Shown here one piece after another: positions 1-8,488 of a DNA stretch of 64,000 nt. Every line of letters begins with the position of its first letter. Within the stretch, counting starts at the first letter, position 1. This stretch comes from Burkholderia sp. HI2500 (GTDB taxonomy: Bacteria > Pseudomonadota > Gammaproteobacteria > Burkholderiales > Burkholderiaceae): contig NZ_NKFL01000006.1 of assembly GCF_002223055.1 (NCBI RefSeq), positions 1,550,001 through 1,614,000 on the forward strand, read 5' to 3'. The notes under the pieces are model-generated. The model was given only the letters and a program-made list of their open reading frames with translations, searched no databases and was not told where the DNA came from. The position numbers were made by a program, and so were the translations under genes.

Positions 1-1508
1 ACGATCCGCGCATCCGCGCGATCGGCGTGCATCTCGAAGGATTGAAGGACGTGCGCGCGTTCAGCGAGGCCGCCACCCGCGCGCTCGCGCGCGGCGTGCC
101 GATCATCGCGCTGAAGAGCGGGACCTCGGCGCTCGGCGCACAGCTCGCGATCAGCCACACGAGTTCGCTCGCGGGCTCGGACGCGCTGTACGACGCACTG
201 TTCCGGCGGCTCGGCGTGATCCGCGTGAAGGACCCGGTCGGCCTCGTCGAAACGCTGAAGCTGCTCGCGATCGCCGGTGTGCCCGAGCGCCGCACGCTCG
301 CCGCGCTGGCGACGTCCGGCGGCGATGCGGGGCTCGTCGCGGATCTCGGCGACGCGCAGGGCATCGCGTTCCCGCCGGTCGGCGACGCCGGGCGCCACGC
401 GCTCGGCAACGTGCTGCCCGCGTACGCGACGATCGCGAACCCGCTCGATTTCACGACGACACCGTGGGGCGATCCGGACAAGATGCGCGCGTGCTGCGAC
501 GCGCTGCTCGCCGACCGGCCCGGCGCGGCCGCGATGATTCTCGACTATCCGCAAGAAGCGACCGGCGAGCGACCGCTGTGCGACATCGCGGCAAACGCGT
601 TCGCGGCCTCCGCGCGCCAGCACGGCGTGGTCGGCGCGGTCATCTCGGTGTTTCCCGACCTCACGCCGCCCGATCACGCCGCACGCATGGCCGCGGCCGG
701 CATCGCGCCGCTGCAGGGGCTCGCCGACGGGATCGACGCAATCGGCGCGGCGATGACCTACGGCGAGACGCGCCGCCGCGTGCTCGACGCCGATGCGCTC
801 AACGCGCTGCCGGTACTGCGGGCCGGCAACGGCGGCGGCAGTCACGGCGCCACGACGCTGCACGACGAATGGGCGAGCAAGCGGATGCTGGCCGCGCACG
901 GGCTCGACGTACCGTCAGCGGAATGCGTCGCGCCCGCCGATGCACCGGCCGCCGCGCAGCGGCTCGGGTTTCCGGTCTGCGTGAAAGTGGTCAGCGATCG
1001 CCTGCCGCACAAGACCGAGGCCGGCGCGGTCGCGCTGAAGCTCGCATCGCCCGAAGCCGTCGCCGCCGCGGTCGAGCGGATGACCGAACAGGTCGCGCGC
1101 TACGCGCCGGACGTGCACGTCGAGCGCATCCTCGTCGAGAAGATGGCCGACGCGCCGCTGCTCGAACTGATCGTCGGCGTGAAGCGCGAGCCGAATTTCG
1201 GTCTAGCGCTCGTGCTCGGCGCCGGCGGCGTGCTGGTCGAGCTGATCCGCGACACCGCGACACTCCTGCTGCCGGTGCGTGAAAGCGACGTGCGCGACGC
1301 CCTGCTCGGGCTGAAGCTCGGCCCGCTGCTGACCGGCTATCGCGGACGGCCGAAGGCCGATCTCGATGCGGTGGTGGCGAACGTGATGGCGATCGCACGC
1401 TTCGCGCAGGCACACGCCGACACGCTCGTCGAACTCGACGTCAATCCGCTGCTGGTGATGGAATGCGGCGCGGTGGCCGTCGATGCGCTGGTGAGGCTCG
1501 ACGCCTGA
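1..1508 (+). CDS. Acyl-CoA synthetase (ADP-forming type), CoA-ligase plus ATP-grasp domains, 5' truncated
   Basis: The reading frame is open from the first bases (an in-frame ...DPRIRAIGVHLEG... precedes any possible start), so the true start lies upstream of the window. The visible ~500 residues hold the succinyl-CoA-ligase-like flavodoxin domain (TSGGDAGLVAD, then a stretch with DFTTTPWGDPD) followed by a C-terminal ATP-grasp domain (HKTEAGAVALKL, LVEKM, ELDVNPLLV). Family knowledge: such proteins make acyl-CoA from an acid, CoA and ATP with ADP release, or act as related acyl-CoA synthetase/acetyltransferase enzymes in the cytoplasm. The missing N-terminus should carry the Rossmann CoA-binding domain. 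It points toward the thioesterase and aldehyde dehydrogenase genes beyond the porin, which suggests a CoA-dependent catabolic neighbourhood. The substrate cannot be read from sequence. Confidence 0.85.
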   Translation, partial: DPRIRAIGVHLEGLKDVRAFSEAATRALARGVPIIALKSGTSALGAQLAISHTSSLAGSDALYDALFRRLGVIRVKDPVGLVETLKLLAIAGVPERRTLAALATSGGDAGLVADLGDAQGIAFPPVGDAGRHALGNVLPAYATIANPLDFTTTPWGDPDKMRACCDALLADRPGAAAMILDYPQEATGERPLCDIAANAFAASARQHGVVGAVISVFPDLTPPDHAARMAAAGIAPLQGLADGIDAIGAAMTYGETRRRVLDADALNALPVLRAGNGGGSHGATTLHDEWASKRMLAAHGLDVPSAECVAPADAPAAAQRLGFPVCVKVVSDRLPHKTEAGAVALKLASPEAVAAAVERMTEQVARYAPDVHVERILVEKMADAPLLELIVGVKREPNFGLALVLGAGGVLVELIRDTATLLLPVRESDVRDALLGLKLGPLLTGYRGRPKADLDAVVANVMAIARFAQAHADTLVELDVNPLLVMECGAVAVDALVRLDA

Positions 1509-1701
1509 CACCCGCCGGCCCGCTCATGCATCGCCCGAGCGGGCCGGCGGCAACCGTGCGCGGGTCTTCGCCGCAGTGCGTTCAGTGACGCTCGCCGAGC
1601 GTGCCGTCTGTGCTCACGTCATCGTCGCCGGGCGCGTCGCGCAGCACGGCGACGACGCCCCCTTCGACGCAGGCCCGGGCCGGGCCGTGCGGTAGAAGCG
1701 A

Positions 1702-2832
1702 TCAGAAGTTGTGCCGCATGCCGATGCGCGCGGCGGCTTGCGTGCGGCTCGTCGACGGCGTGAAGCTGTAGCCGATCACCGCATCGACGCCGTTCGACGC
1801 GCGCATCCAGTCGACGCCCGCATAGACGTCGGTGCGCTTGGACAGTGCGTAATGCGTGCCGAGCGCGACTTCGTGCCAGTGATGGCCTTCGAACGTCGTG
1901 TACTGGTAGCCCGCGACGAGCGACAGCGCCGGGGTCGCCTGGTACAGGCCGCCCGCCTCATACACGCGCATCGTCGACGATTGCCCATAACCCTTGAACG
2001 TCGTGTTGCTGAAATCCGCGTTGAGCGTCAGCTTGCCGAGCGTGTACGACGCGCCGATCCCGAAGATCGACTGCGAGTCGATCGAGAACGGCGTCGAATC
2101 GTGCAGGTCGGTGACGGCGCCCGTCGCCGGATCGACGGTCGCGACCGTCTGTCCGAGCATCGTCCTCACGCCCATCTGCGCATACGGATCGAGCGCCGCG
2201 AGCCGGCGCGGCGCGTTGAGCCGCGTATAGTTGCCGCCTGCCGAGAAATCGCCGTGCGTGTAGCTCGCGCCCAGGCTCCACGCACTGCCGTCGTGGAAGC
2301 TGCCCGCATCGTTGCTGAACGAATACATGCCACCGACCACGAGCCCGTGGAAACTGTTGCTGACGAACTTCACCGCGTTCTGCAGCCGGTCGCCGCTCTG
2401 ACGGTCGAAGTCGCCCAGGTGCACGCCGTAGCCGCTGCCGAACGCGCTGACGTTGTAGTTCGCGGTGAAATCGAATGCAAAGTCGTACTGGTTGCCGAAC
2501 GTCAGCGTGCCCCAGTCATTGCCCAGCCCCACGTACGCCTGCCGCCCGAACATCGCGCCGCCCTGGTTCAGCTTGCCGGTGCCGAGCCGGAACCCGTTCT
2601 CGAGCTTGAACACGGCCTTGTTGCCGCCGCCGAGATCCTCCGTGCCCATCAGGCCGACGCGGTTGCCGTACGACACGCCGTCGTCGAACAGGTACGCGTG
2701 CGCGCCGCCCGTATTGTTCACGTAGGTGATGCCGCCATCTATGATCCCGTACAGCGATACGCTGCTCTGGGCGTGTGCGTAGCCGTGGACCATCACCGAC
2801 ATCATGCCGGCCAGCAGGAAGCGCTTCTTCAT
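1702..2832 (-). CDS. Gram-negative general porin (OmpC/Opc type)
   Basis: This 376-residue protein has a clear Sec signal peptide (MKKRFLLAGMMSVMVHGYAHA, cleavage after AHA) followed by SSVSLYGIIDGG, the usual first strand of burkholderial trimeric porins. Typical porin elements follow (SYGNRVGLMGTEDLGGG, FGRQAYVGLG), and the chain ends in the aromatic outer-membrane signature RIGMRHNF. Length fits the family of about 350-390 residues. It would form a 16-stranded outer-membrane channel for small hydrophilic solutes. It is transcribed away from the thioesterase gene across a 273-bp gap holding two similar dyads, so it may be co-regulated with the adjacent catabolic genes. Substrate preference is unknown. 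Confidence 0.93.
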   Translation of the reverse strand: MKKRFLLAGMMSVMVHGYAHAQSSVSLYGIIDGGITYVNNTGGAHAYLFDDGVSYGNRVGLMGTEDLGGGNKAVFKLENGFRLGTGKLNQGGAMFGRQAYVGLGNDWGTLTFGNQYDFAFDFTANYNVSAFGSGYGVHLGDFDRQSGDRLQNAVKFVSNSFHGLVVGGMYSFSNDAGSFHDGSAWSLGASYTHGDFSAGGNYTRLNAPRRLAALDPYAQMGVRTMLGQTVATVDPATGAVTDLHDSTPFSIDSQSIFGIGASYTLGKLTLNADFSNTTFKGYGQSSTMRVYEAGGLYQATPALSLVAGYQYTTFEGHHWHEVALGTHYALSKRTDVYAGVDWMRASNGVDAVIGYSFTPSTSRTQAAARIGMRHNF

Positions 2833-2949
2833 TTTCGGTGTCTCCGGTTTCCGCGCGAGGCGGATCGATTTTTCGTTGTGCGTATCGTGCAGATGCGCCG
2901 CCCGCCCTGCTTCGCTTCGGCATCGCGGCGCTGGCGAGTATAGGTTCCG

Positions 2950-3034
2950 TTGAATGAATGTTCAATTAATTGAGCGATGAATCCGCACCGGTGTTTACAC
3001 GCATCGGCGATCTCTTTATTGAAAAAACGTTCAA
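2950..3034. promoter_or_regulatory. Two TTGAA-N6-TTCAA dyads in the porin/thioesterase divergent region
   Basis: TTGAA-N6-TTCAA occurs at 2950-2965 and again at 3019-3034, 69 bp apart, in the gap between the divergent porin and thioesterase genes. Both lie between the two start codons. Two copies of the same spaced dyad suggest a dimeric repressor, and the half-site resembles TetR-type choline/betaine operators (BetI-like, from memory). No regulator gene is adjacent in the window. Confidence 0.45.
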
Positions 3035-3105
3035 CCCGTCATAACATCGACCGGCAGCCCCCGCGGACGACGTGCGGGCCCGTTCCGAACCCTGGAGTGC
3101 ACTGG

Positions 3106-3684
3106 ATGACGACCCACCTCAGCCCCGCCGCCGAGCCGCGCCTGCGCTCGGCCTACGAAGGACAGAAGGCGCGTCCGTACGACCCCGCCGCACCGATCGC
3201 GACGCCCCTCGAACTGCATCGCTGCACCGTGCAGCCCGAGTGGGTCGATTACAACGGCCACATGAGCGAGTCGTGCTATCTGCTCGTGTTCGGCGACAGC
3301 AGCGATGCGTTCTTCCGCTACTTCGGCATCGACGACGACTATCGCGAGGCCGGCTGCTCGATTTACTCGGCGGAAACGCATATCCGCCACCTGCGCGAAG
3401 CGATGCTCGGCGAACCGCTCAGGCTCACGGTGCGGCTGCTCGACATGGACGACCGGCGGCTGCACGTGTTCCATTCGATGCACCATGCGACGACGGGCGC
3501 GCCACTCGCGACCGGCGAGCAACTGCTGACCCACGTCGACATGCGCGCGAAACGCTCCGCGCCGTTCCCGGCCGCGATCCGCCGGCATCTCGACGCGATT
3601 CACGCCGAACATGCGCGCGCGCCGCACGAGCCGCATGCGGGCCGCGCGATCGCGATCCGCCGCCCGACGCCCGCTTCACGCTGA
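3106..3684 (+). CDS. Hotdog-fold acyl-CoA thioesterase, carnitine/betaine-pathway type
   Basis: The 192-residue protein starts at the ATG at 3106, preceded by GGAG at the right distance; an in-frame upstream extension lacks a ribosome site. The hotdog thioesterase helix signature VDYNGHMSESCYLLVF, with its conserved Asp/Asn-Gly-His-Met, sits near residues 48-63. The rest is a standard 4HBT-like fold (AETHIRHLREAMLGEPL, VFHSMHH). Relatives include the betainyl-CoA thioesterases of carnitine degradation (CdhB-like), which release glycine betaine from its CoA ester; that link is an inference from memory. The aldehyde dehydrogenase gene follows after 28 bp, so the two are probably one operon. The tail after residue 165 is basic and low in complexity. 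Confidence 0.75.
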   Translation: MTTHLSPAAEPRLRSAYEGQKARPYDPAAPIATPLELHRCTVQPEWVDYNGHMSESCYLLVFGDSSDAFFRYFGIDDDYREAGCSIYSAETHIRHLREAMLGEPLRLTVRLLDMDDRRLHVFHSMHHATTGAPLATGEQLLTHVDMRAKRSAPFPAAIRRHLDAIHAEHARAPHEPHAGRAIAIRRPTPASR

Positions 3685-3712
3685 TCTCGCCGACCCACGA
3701 CGGAGTGTTCTC

Positions 3713-5200
3713 ATGCAGACGAACGACACCTGGCGCACGCGCGCCAGCCAGCTCGACATCGAATCCCGCGCATTCGTGGACGGTACGTTCCGCGACGCGC
3801 ACGACGGCGCCACCTTCGCCTGCACGAGCCCGATCGACGGCCGTGCGCTCGCACAGGTCGCGCATTGCCGGCAGGCCGACGCCGACCTCGCGGTCGCGGC
3901 CGCGCGGCGCGCATTCGAAAGCGGTGCGTGGCGCGACGCGTCGCCGCGCGAGCGCAAGCGCGTGATGCTGCGCTGGGCCGCGCTGATCCGCGAGCACGCG
4001 GACGATCTCGCGCTGCTCGAAACGCTCGACACCGGCAAGCCGATCGGCGACACGACCACGATCGACATCCCGTCGACCGCTTACTGCGCCGAGTGGTTCG
4101 CCGAAGCGATCGACAAGACGGGCGGCGAAGTCGCGCCGGCCGACGCGCATCTCGTCGGGCTCGTCACGCGCGAGCCGATCGGCGTGGTCGCGGCGGTCGT
4201 GCCATGGAATTTCCCCGCGATGATCGCGATGTGGAAATGCGCGCCGGCGCTCGCGGCCGGCAACAGCGTCGTGCTGAAGCCGTCGGAGAAATCGCCGCTC
4301 AGTGCGCTGCGACTCGCCGCGCTGGCCGCGCAGGCCGGGCTGCCGGCCGGCGTGCTGAACGTGCTGCCGGGCTTCGGCGATGCGGGCGAAGCGCTCGCGC
4401 GGCATCCGGACGTCGACTGCATCGCATTCACCGGCTCGACCGCGGTCGGCCACAAGGTCATGCGCTGCGCGGCCGATTCGAACCTGAAGCGCGTGTGGCT
4501 CGAACTCGGCGGCAAGTCGCCGCAGATCGTGCTGCCCGACTGTCCGGATCTCGAACGCGCGGCGCGCACCGTCGCGCATGCGGTGTTCTACAACACCGGG
4601 CAGATGTGTACGGCGGGTTCCCGTTTGCTCGTCCATCGCGCGATCCGTGACGAACTCGTTGCGCGCGTGCTCGCGATCGCCCCCGAGTACGCGCCCGGCG
4701 ATCCGCTGTCGCCCGCTACGCGCATGGGCAGCCTGATCGATGCCGCGCAGGTCGAACGCGTGCTCGGCTACGTCGACGCGGGCCGCGACGAGGCGACGTT
4801 GCTCGCGGGCGGCAAGCGTGCGCGCGCCGGGAGCGGCGGCCAGTACGTCGAACCGACCGTGTTCGACTGCCCGCGTGCCGACGCGCGGATCGTGCGCGAG
4901 GAGATTTTCGGGCCGGTGCTGGCGGTCACGGCGTTCGACGACCTCGATATGGCCATCGCGCACGCGAACGACACGCGCTACGGGCTGGCGGCATCGGTAT
5001 GGACGGCCAACCTGACGACCGCGCACGAAACCGCGCGCCGGCTGCGGGCCGGCACGGTGTGGGTGAACGGCTACGAGGAAACCGACGACATGAACTTCCC
5101 GTTCGGCGGCTTCAAGGAATCGGGCAACGGGCGCGACAACTCGCTGCACGCGCTGGAGAAATATACGGAGTTGAAATCGACGGTGATTCGGTTGCGGTGA
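3713..5200 (+). CDS. NAD(P)-dependent aldehyde dehydrogenase (PuuC/BetB-like)
   Basis: The protein has 495 residues from the ATG at 3713; the open frame extends upstream only as low-complexity shadow of the thioesterase gene. The ALDH hallmarks are complete: VPWNFP and KPSE for cofactor binding, ELGGKSP with the general-base Glu, the nucleophile Cys299 in NTGQMCTAGSR, EEIFGPV, and the C-terminal FPFGGFKESGNGRD. It oxidises an aldehyde to its acid with NAD(P)+ in the cytoplasm. Closest remembered relatives are the gamma-glutamyl-gamma-aminobutyraldehyde and betaine aldehyde groups. It follows the thioesterase gene by 28 bp, which favours a betaine, carnitine or amine substrate, but this is not proven. 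Confidence 0.88.
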   Translation: MQTNDTWRTRASQLDIESRAFVDGTFRDAHDGATFACTSPIDGRALAQVAHCRQADADLAVAAARRAFESGAWRDASPRERKRVMLRWAALIREHADDLALLETLDTGKPIGDTTTIDIPSTAYCAEWFAEAIDKTGGEVAPADAHLVGLVTREPIGVVAAVVPWNFPAMIAMWKCAPALAAGNSVVLKPSEKSPLSALRLAALAAQAGLPAGVLNVLPGFGDAGEALARHPDVDCIAFTGSTAVGHKVMRCAADSNLKRVWLELGGKSPQIVLPDCPDLERAARTVAHAVFYNTGQMCTAGSRLLVHRAIRDELVARVLAIAPEYAPGDPLSPATRMGSLIDAAQVERVLGYVDAGRDEATLLAGGKRARAGSGGQYVEPTVFDCPRADARIVREEIFGPVLAVTAFDDLDMAIAHANDTRYGLAASVWTANLTTAHETARRLRAGTVWVNGYEETDDMNFPFGGFKESGNGRDNSLHALEKYTELKSTVIRLR

Positions 5201-5262
5201 GGTCCGGGCGGCGGGCGCCCGCGGGACGAATCCGCTCCCGTTGCGGCATGACCGTCATGCGA

Positions 5263-5670
5263 TCAGTTTTCACGCGCCTCGGCGAGCCAATCCTCGACCT
5301 GTAGCCCCGGGACTCGCGCAAACTCGCGCACGTTATGGGTGACGAGCACCAGACGCCGAGCGCGTGCCTGCCCGGCGATCAACGCATCGTACGGACCGAT
5401 CGGGGTGCCCGCCGCAGTCAGATGCGCACGAATCTCGCCGGCGTGCTGAGCATCTTCGACATCGAACGACACCACCTCGAACTGAAGTGCCTCGACACGT
5501 GCCACGTTCGCAGCCGCTCTGTGGCTCTTGTAGGCGCCGTAATAGAGTTCATGCGCGACGATCGCCGGCATGCCGAAATCTGCTGGCTGATACGTGCGCA
5601 GCCGGGCCAGCATGGCCGGCTCGCCTTTCAGGATGGCGATTACGGCATGGGTATCCAGCAGAAATTTCAT
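5263..5670 (-). CDS. vapC: VapC-family PIN-domain ribonuclease toxin
   Basis: This 135-residue protein opens with the PIN-domain signature MKFLLDTHAVIAIL (first acidic residue Asp6), followed by the helix Glu in IVAHELYYGA and the third acidic cluster in IGPYDALIAGQA. LVLVTHNVREFARVPGL is the usual end of VapC. It would be a Mg-dependent RNase held inactive by VapB. The start codon overlaps the end of the antitoxin gene by 4 bp, the typical coupled arrangement. The acidic residues needed for activity all appear intact, so I see no sign of decay. Confidence 0.92.
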   Translation of the reverse strand: MKFLLDTHAVIAILKGEPAMLARLRTYQPADFGMPAIVAHELYYGAYKSHRAAANVARVEALQFEVVSFDVEDAQHAGEIRAHLTAAGTPIGPYDALIAGQARARRLVLVTHNVREFARVPGLQVEDWLAEAREN

Positions 5671-5909
5671 TCAAATACGTCCGGATCCGGGCGTTCCTGA
5701 GCGGCAGGCTCGGTCGTGGCGGCGGCTTCGAAATCGGCGTCGACCGGGCCGATCAGCGGCGTGAGCCATGCCCAGTCTTGCGGCACCGGCTCGAGAATCA
5801 CGGACGAACCGTGGCGACGAATCCGGACCTCGGTCGTGTCGAAGCGGAAATCCTTCGGCAGACGGACAGCCTGCGATCCGCCATGCTTGAAAAGCTTGGC
5901 AGTATCCAT
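5667..5909 (-). CDS. vapB: VapB-type antitoxin (AbrB/SpoVT-fold)
   Basis: The 80-residue protein begins MDTAKLFKHGGSQAVRLPKDF, the swapped-hairpin AbrB DNA-binding segment (GGSQAVRLPKD) seen in VapB antitoxins. VRIRRHGSSVILEP completes the barrel. The acidic C-terminal half (residues 50-80, rich in Asp, Glu, Ala and Pro) should wrap the VapC toxin. It lies upstream of vapC with a 4-bp overlap. It probably represses its own promoter; a direct repeat lies just upstream of the start codon. Confidence 0.9.
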   Translation of the reverse strand: MDTAKLFKHGGSQAVRLPKDFRFDTTEVRIRRHGSSVILEPVPQDWAWLTPLIGPVDADFEAAATTEPAAQERPDPDVFE

Positions 5910-5922
5910 CCTCGCCCCTCGC

Positions 5923-5943
5923 GTATCTACGAAATGTATCTAC
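5923..5943 (-). promoter_or_regulatory. Candidate VapB autoregulatory operator (direct repeat)
   Basis: GTATCTAC occurs twice, at 5923-5930 and 5936-5943, 13 bp apart, in an AT-richer patch 14 bp upstream of the vapB start codon. VapBC complexes usually bind repeats overlapping their own promoter, so this is the likely operator. Confidence 0.45.
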
Positions 5944-6123
5944 TTTAACCATTCCGCGCGCTGATGACGAGTCACCCGATCGGTATATGAACAACGAGCA
6001 ACGTGGCGTCGCGGAACACCCGATTCATTCCTGTCAGGAAACAATCAATCGCACGCCGGCGATTCACGTCACCGCCCGCACGCCCTAGACTGTCGCATCG
6101 CTCCCCTTTCCGAACCCCACGCC

Positions 6124-6807
6124 ATGACCGACGTCCTGCCGCTGACCACCGATCCCGAGTCGAGCCTCCAGTACCGGCTGCGCCCGGCCACCGGCCGCCC
6201 CGCTGCCCGCCTGTTGCTGCTGCATGGCGTCGGCGGCAACGAAACCAACCTGCTGAACCTGGCCGACGTCATCGATCCGCGCGTCGAGATCGCCTTCTTG
6301 CGCGCCCCGCTCGCGTTCGGGCCCGACCAGCACGCGTGGTTCCCGGTGCGCTTCGGCCCGAACGGCCCCGAAATCGACGCGGCCCGTGCGGACGCGAGCC
6401 GACTCAAGCTGATCACGCTGCTCCGCGGCTTCCGTGGCAACGATGACGCAGGCACCGCGTTGCCGACGGTGATTGCCGGCTTCAGCCAGGGCGGCATCAT
6501 GAGCGCGAGCGTCGGCCTCACGTCGCCGCAGGACGTCACCGCATTTGCAGTGCTGTGCGGGCGCATCCTGCCCGAAATCGATCCGCTGATCGCGCCGCGC
6601 GATGCCCTTCGCCCGCTCCATGCGCTGATCGTGCACGGCCGCGCCGACGACAAGCTGCCCGTCGCGTGGGCCGACACCGCCGACGCAAAACTCACGGCGC
6701 TCGGCGTCGCGCACGATACGCGGCTGTACGCGGCCGGCCACGAGCTGACCGCGGAGATGGCCGGCGATTTCGGCCGCTGGGTCGGCGAACGCACCGGATT
6801 GAACTGA
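6124..6807 (+). CDS. Carboxylesterase/phospholipase-like alpha/beta hydrolase
   Basis: This 227-residue protein belongs to the YpfH/carboxylesterase group. It shows LLLHGVGGNETNLLNLAD (oxyanion region), the nucleophile elbow GFSQGGIM with Ser121, the acid in HGRADDKLPV, and the catalytic His in AAGHELTAEM near the C-terminus. No signal peptide is evident, so it is probably cytoplasmic and cleaves small carboxylic esters. It is transcribed alone, convergent with the asparagine permease gene. The physiological substrate is not predictable. Confidence 0.85.
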   Translation: MTDVLPLTTDPESSLQYRLRPATGRPAARLLLLHGVGGNETNLLNLADVIDPRVEIAFLRAPLAFGPDQHAWFPVRFGPNGPEIDAARADASRLKLITLLRGFRGNDDAGTALPTVIAGFSQGGIMSASVGLTSPQDVTAFAVLCGRILPEIDPLIAPRDALRPLHALIVHGRADDKLPVAWADTADAKLTALGVAHDTRLYAAGHELTAEMAGDFGRWVGERTGLN

Positions 6808-6868
6808 CCGTCACGGGGCGCCGGGGCGCCGGCCGCGAACGACCCGGCGCGCCCGGCGCATACCGTCT

Positions 6869-8380
6869 TCAGGCGCCCCGCACCGGATCGGCAACGGCGC
6901 GCGTGGCCGAAGATGCAAGCGCATCCGCCGCCTGCTCCCGCGCCGCGCCACGCTTCGCGAGCTTCCAGCCGATCACCAGTGCGAGCACGACAACCGGAAT
7001 CGTCGCGATGGTCCACGTGCCGCCCGGATAGTCGAAGGCCATCAGCACCAGCACGCCGACGAGGAAGGCCAGCGTGAGCCACGACGTGAACGGCGCGCCG
7101 GGCATCCGGAACGACACCGCCTTCAGCTCGCCGCGATCGACCGCACGACGGAACAGGATCTGGCACATGACGATGAAGCCCCACGTCGTGATGATCCCGA
7201 GCGACGCCATGTTCAGCACGATCTCGAATGCCTGCGCCGGCACGATGTAGTTCAGCGGCACACCGATCGCATTGATCGCGACCGTGATCAGGATCCCGCC
7301 GTACGGCACGCCGCGTGCGTTCATCCGCGACACGAAGCGCGGCGCCGATCCGCCCATCGCGAGCGAGCGCAGCACGCGCCCGGTCGAATAGAGGCCGGAG
7401 TTCAGGCTCGACAGCGCGGCGGTCAGCACCACGACGTTCATCACGGTGCCGACGTACGGCACGCCGAGCTTGCTGAAGAACGTCACGAACGGGCTTTCGT
7501 GCGCGCTGTACGCCGTCCACGGCAGCAGCATCGTCAACAGCACGACCGAGCCGACGTAGAACAGCGCGATGCGCCACATCACGCTGTTGATGGCTTTCGG
7601 CAAGACCTTGCGCGCATCGGCCGTCTCGCCCGCCGCGACGCCGACGAGCTCGATGCTCGCGTAGGCAAACACGACGCCCTGCACGATCAGCACGGCCGGC
7701 AGGATGCCGTGCGGGAAGATCCCGCCGTGATCCGCGACCAGGTGAAGCCCCGGCATCTGCCCGGCGACCGGATGGCCGCTCGCGAGAAACACGGTGCCGA
7801 CCGCGAGGAACACCGCGAGCGTCCCCACCTTGACGAGCGAGAACCAGAACTCCATCTCGCCGAACACCTTCACGCCGATCATGTTCATCACCGACACGAT
7901 TCCGAGCGCGCCGAGCGCGAACACCCACTGCGGCACGTCCGTGAACACGGCCCAGTACTTCATGTAGATCGCGACCGCGGTGATATCGACGATGCCGGTG
8001 GTCGCCCAGTTCAGGTAGTACATCCAGCCCGCGACGAACGAGGCGCGTTCGCCCATGAACTCCCGTGCATACGACACGAAGCTGCCGCTGGTCGGCCGGT
8101 GCATCACGAGCTCGCCGAGCGCGCGCATGATCAGGAACGCGAACACGCCGCAGACGAGGTACACGAGCGCGAGCGCGGGCCCCGCGTGCTGCAGGCGCCC
8201 GCCCGCACCGAGAAAGAGGCCCGTGCCGATCGCGCCGCCCATCGCGATCATCTGCACGTGCCGGGGCTTCAACTGCTTCGCATAGCCGGCTTCGTGCGAC
8301 GCGAACATCGCATCGGGGTCGGCATGTCGGGAATCCGCGCCGCCGGCCGGATCGGCCGGGCGCTCGCTGCTGTGGGTCAT
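6869..8380 (-). CDS. ansP: L-asparagine permease (APC superfamily, AnsP-like)
   Basis: The 503-residue polytopic protein has about 12 predicted membrane segments and begins its core with [21 protein letters not shown], the amino-acid transporter consensus. Segments such as [41 protein letters not shown] and [23 protein letters not shown] match what I remember of enterobacterial AnsP closely. It would import L-asparagine, or aspartate, with protons across the inner membrane. The gene lies 108 bp downstream of aspA in the same direction, and asparaginase and a LysR regulator are nearby, so the substrate call fits the context. The hydrophilic N-terminus (about 35 residues) is cytoplasmic. Confidence 0.85.
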   Translation of the reverse strand: MTHSSERPADPAGGADSRHADPDAMFASHEAGYAKQLKPRHVQMIAMGGAIGTGLFLGAGGRLQHAGPALALVYLVCGVFAFLIMRALGELVMHRPTSGSFVSYAREFMGERASFVAGWMYYLNWATTGIVDITAVAIYMKYWAVFTDVPQWVFALGALGIVSVMNMIGVKVFGEMEFWFSLVKVGTLAVFLAVGTVFLASGHPVAGQMPGLHLVADHGGIFPHGILPAVLIVQGVVFAYASIELVGVAAGETADARKVLPKAINSVMWRIALFYVGSVVLLTMLLPWTAYSAHESPFVTFFSKLGVPYVGTVMNVVVLTAALSSLNSGLYSTGRVLRSLAMGGSAPRFVSRMNARGVPYGGILITVAINAIGVPLNYIVPAQAFEIVLNMASLGIITTWGFIVMCQILFRRAVDRGELKAVSFRMPGAPFTSWLTLAFLVGVLVLMAFDYPGGTWTIATIPVVVLALVIGWKLAKRGAAREQAADALASSATRAVADPVRGA

Positions 8381-8445
8381 CGTGAGTCTCCGTTGTTTCT
8401 TGATGTGTCGCGCCCCGCGCGGGGGCGCTCAGGGTGCAGCCGCAT

Positions 8446-8478
8446 GCAGGCCGCCGGCGTCACGCACCGGCGGCCTGC
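8446..8478 (-). terminator. Strong hairpin between aspA and ansP
   Basis: A perfect 12-bp stem (GCAGGCCGCCGG with CCGGCGGCCTGC) and a 9-base loop sit just after the aspA stop codon. No T-run follows in the transcribed direction, so it may be an RNA-stabilising or partial stop element within the aspA-ansP transcript rather than a classic terminator. Confidence 0.6.
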
Positions 8479-8488
8479 GCAGCCGGCG

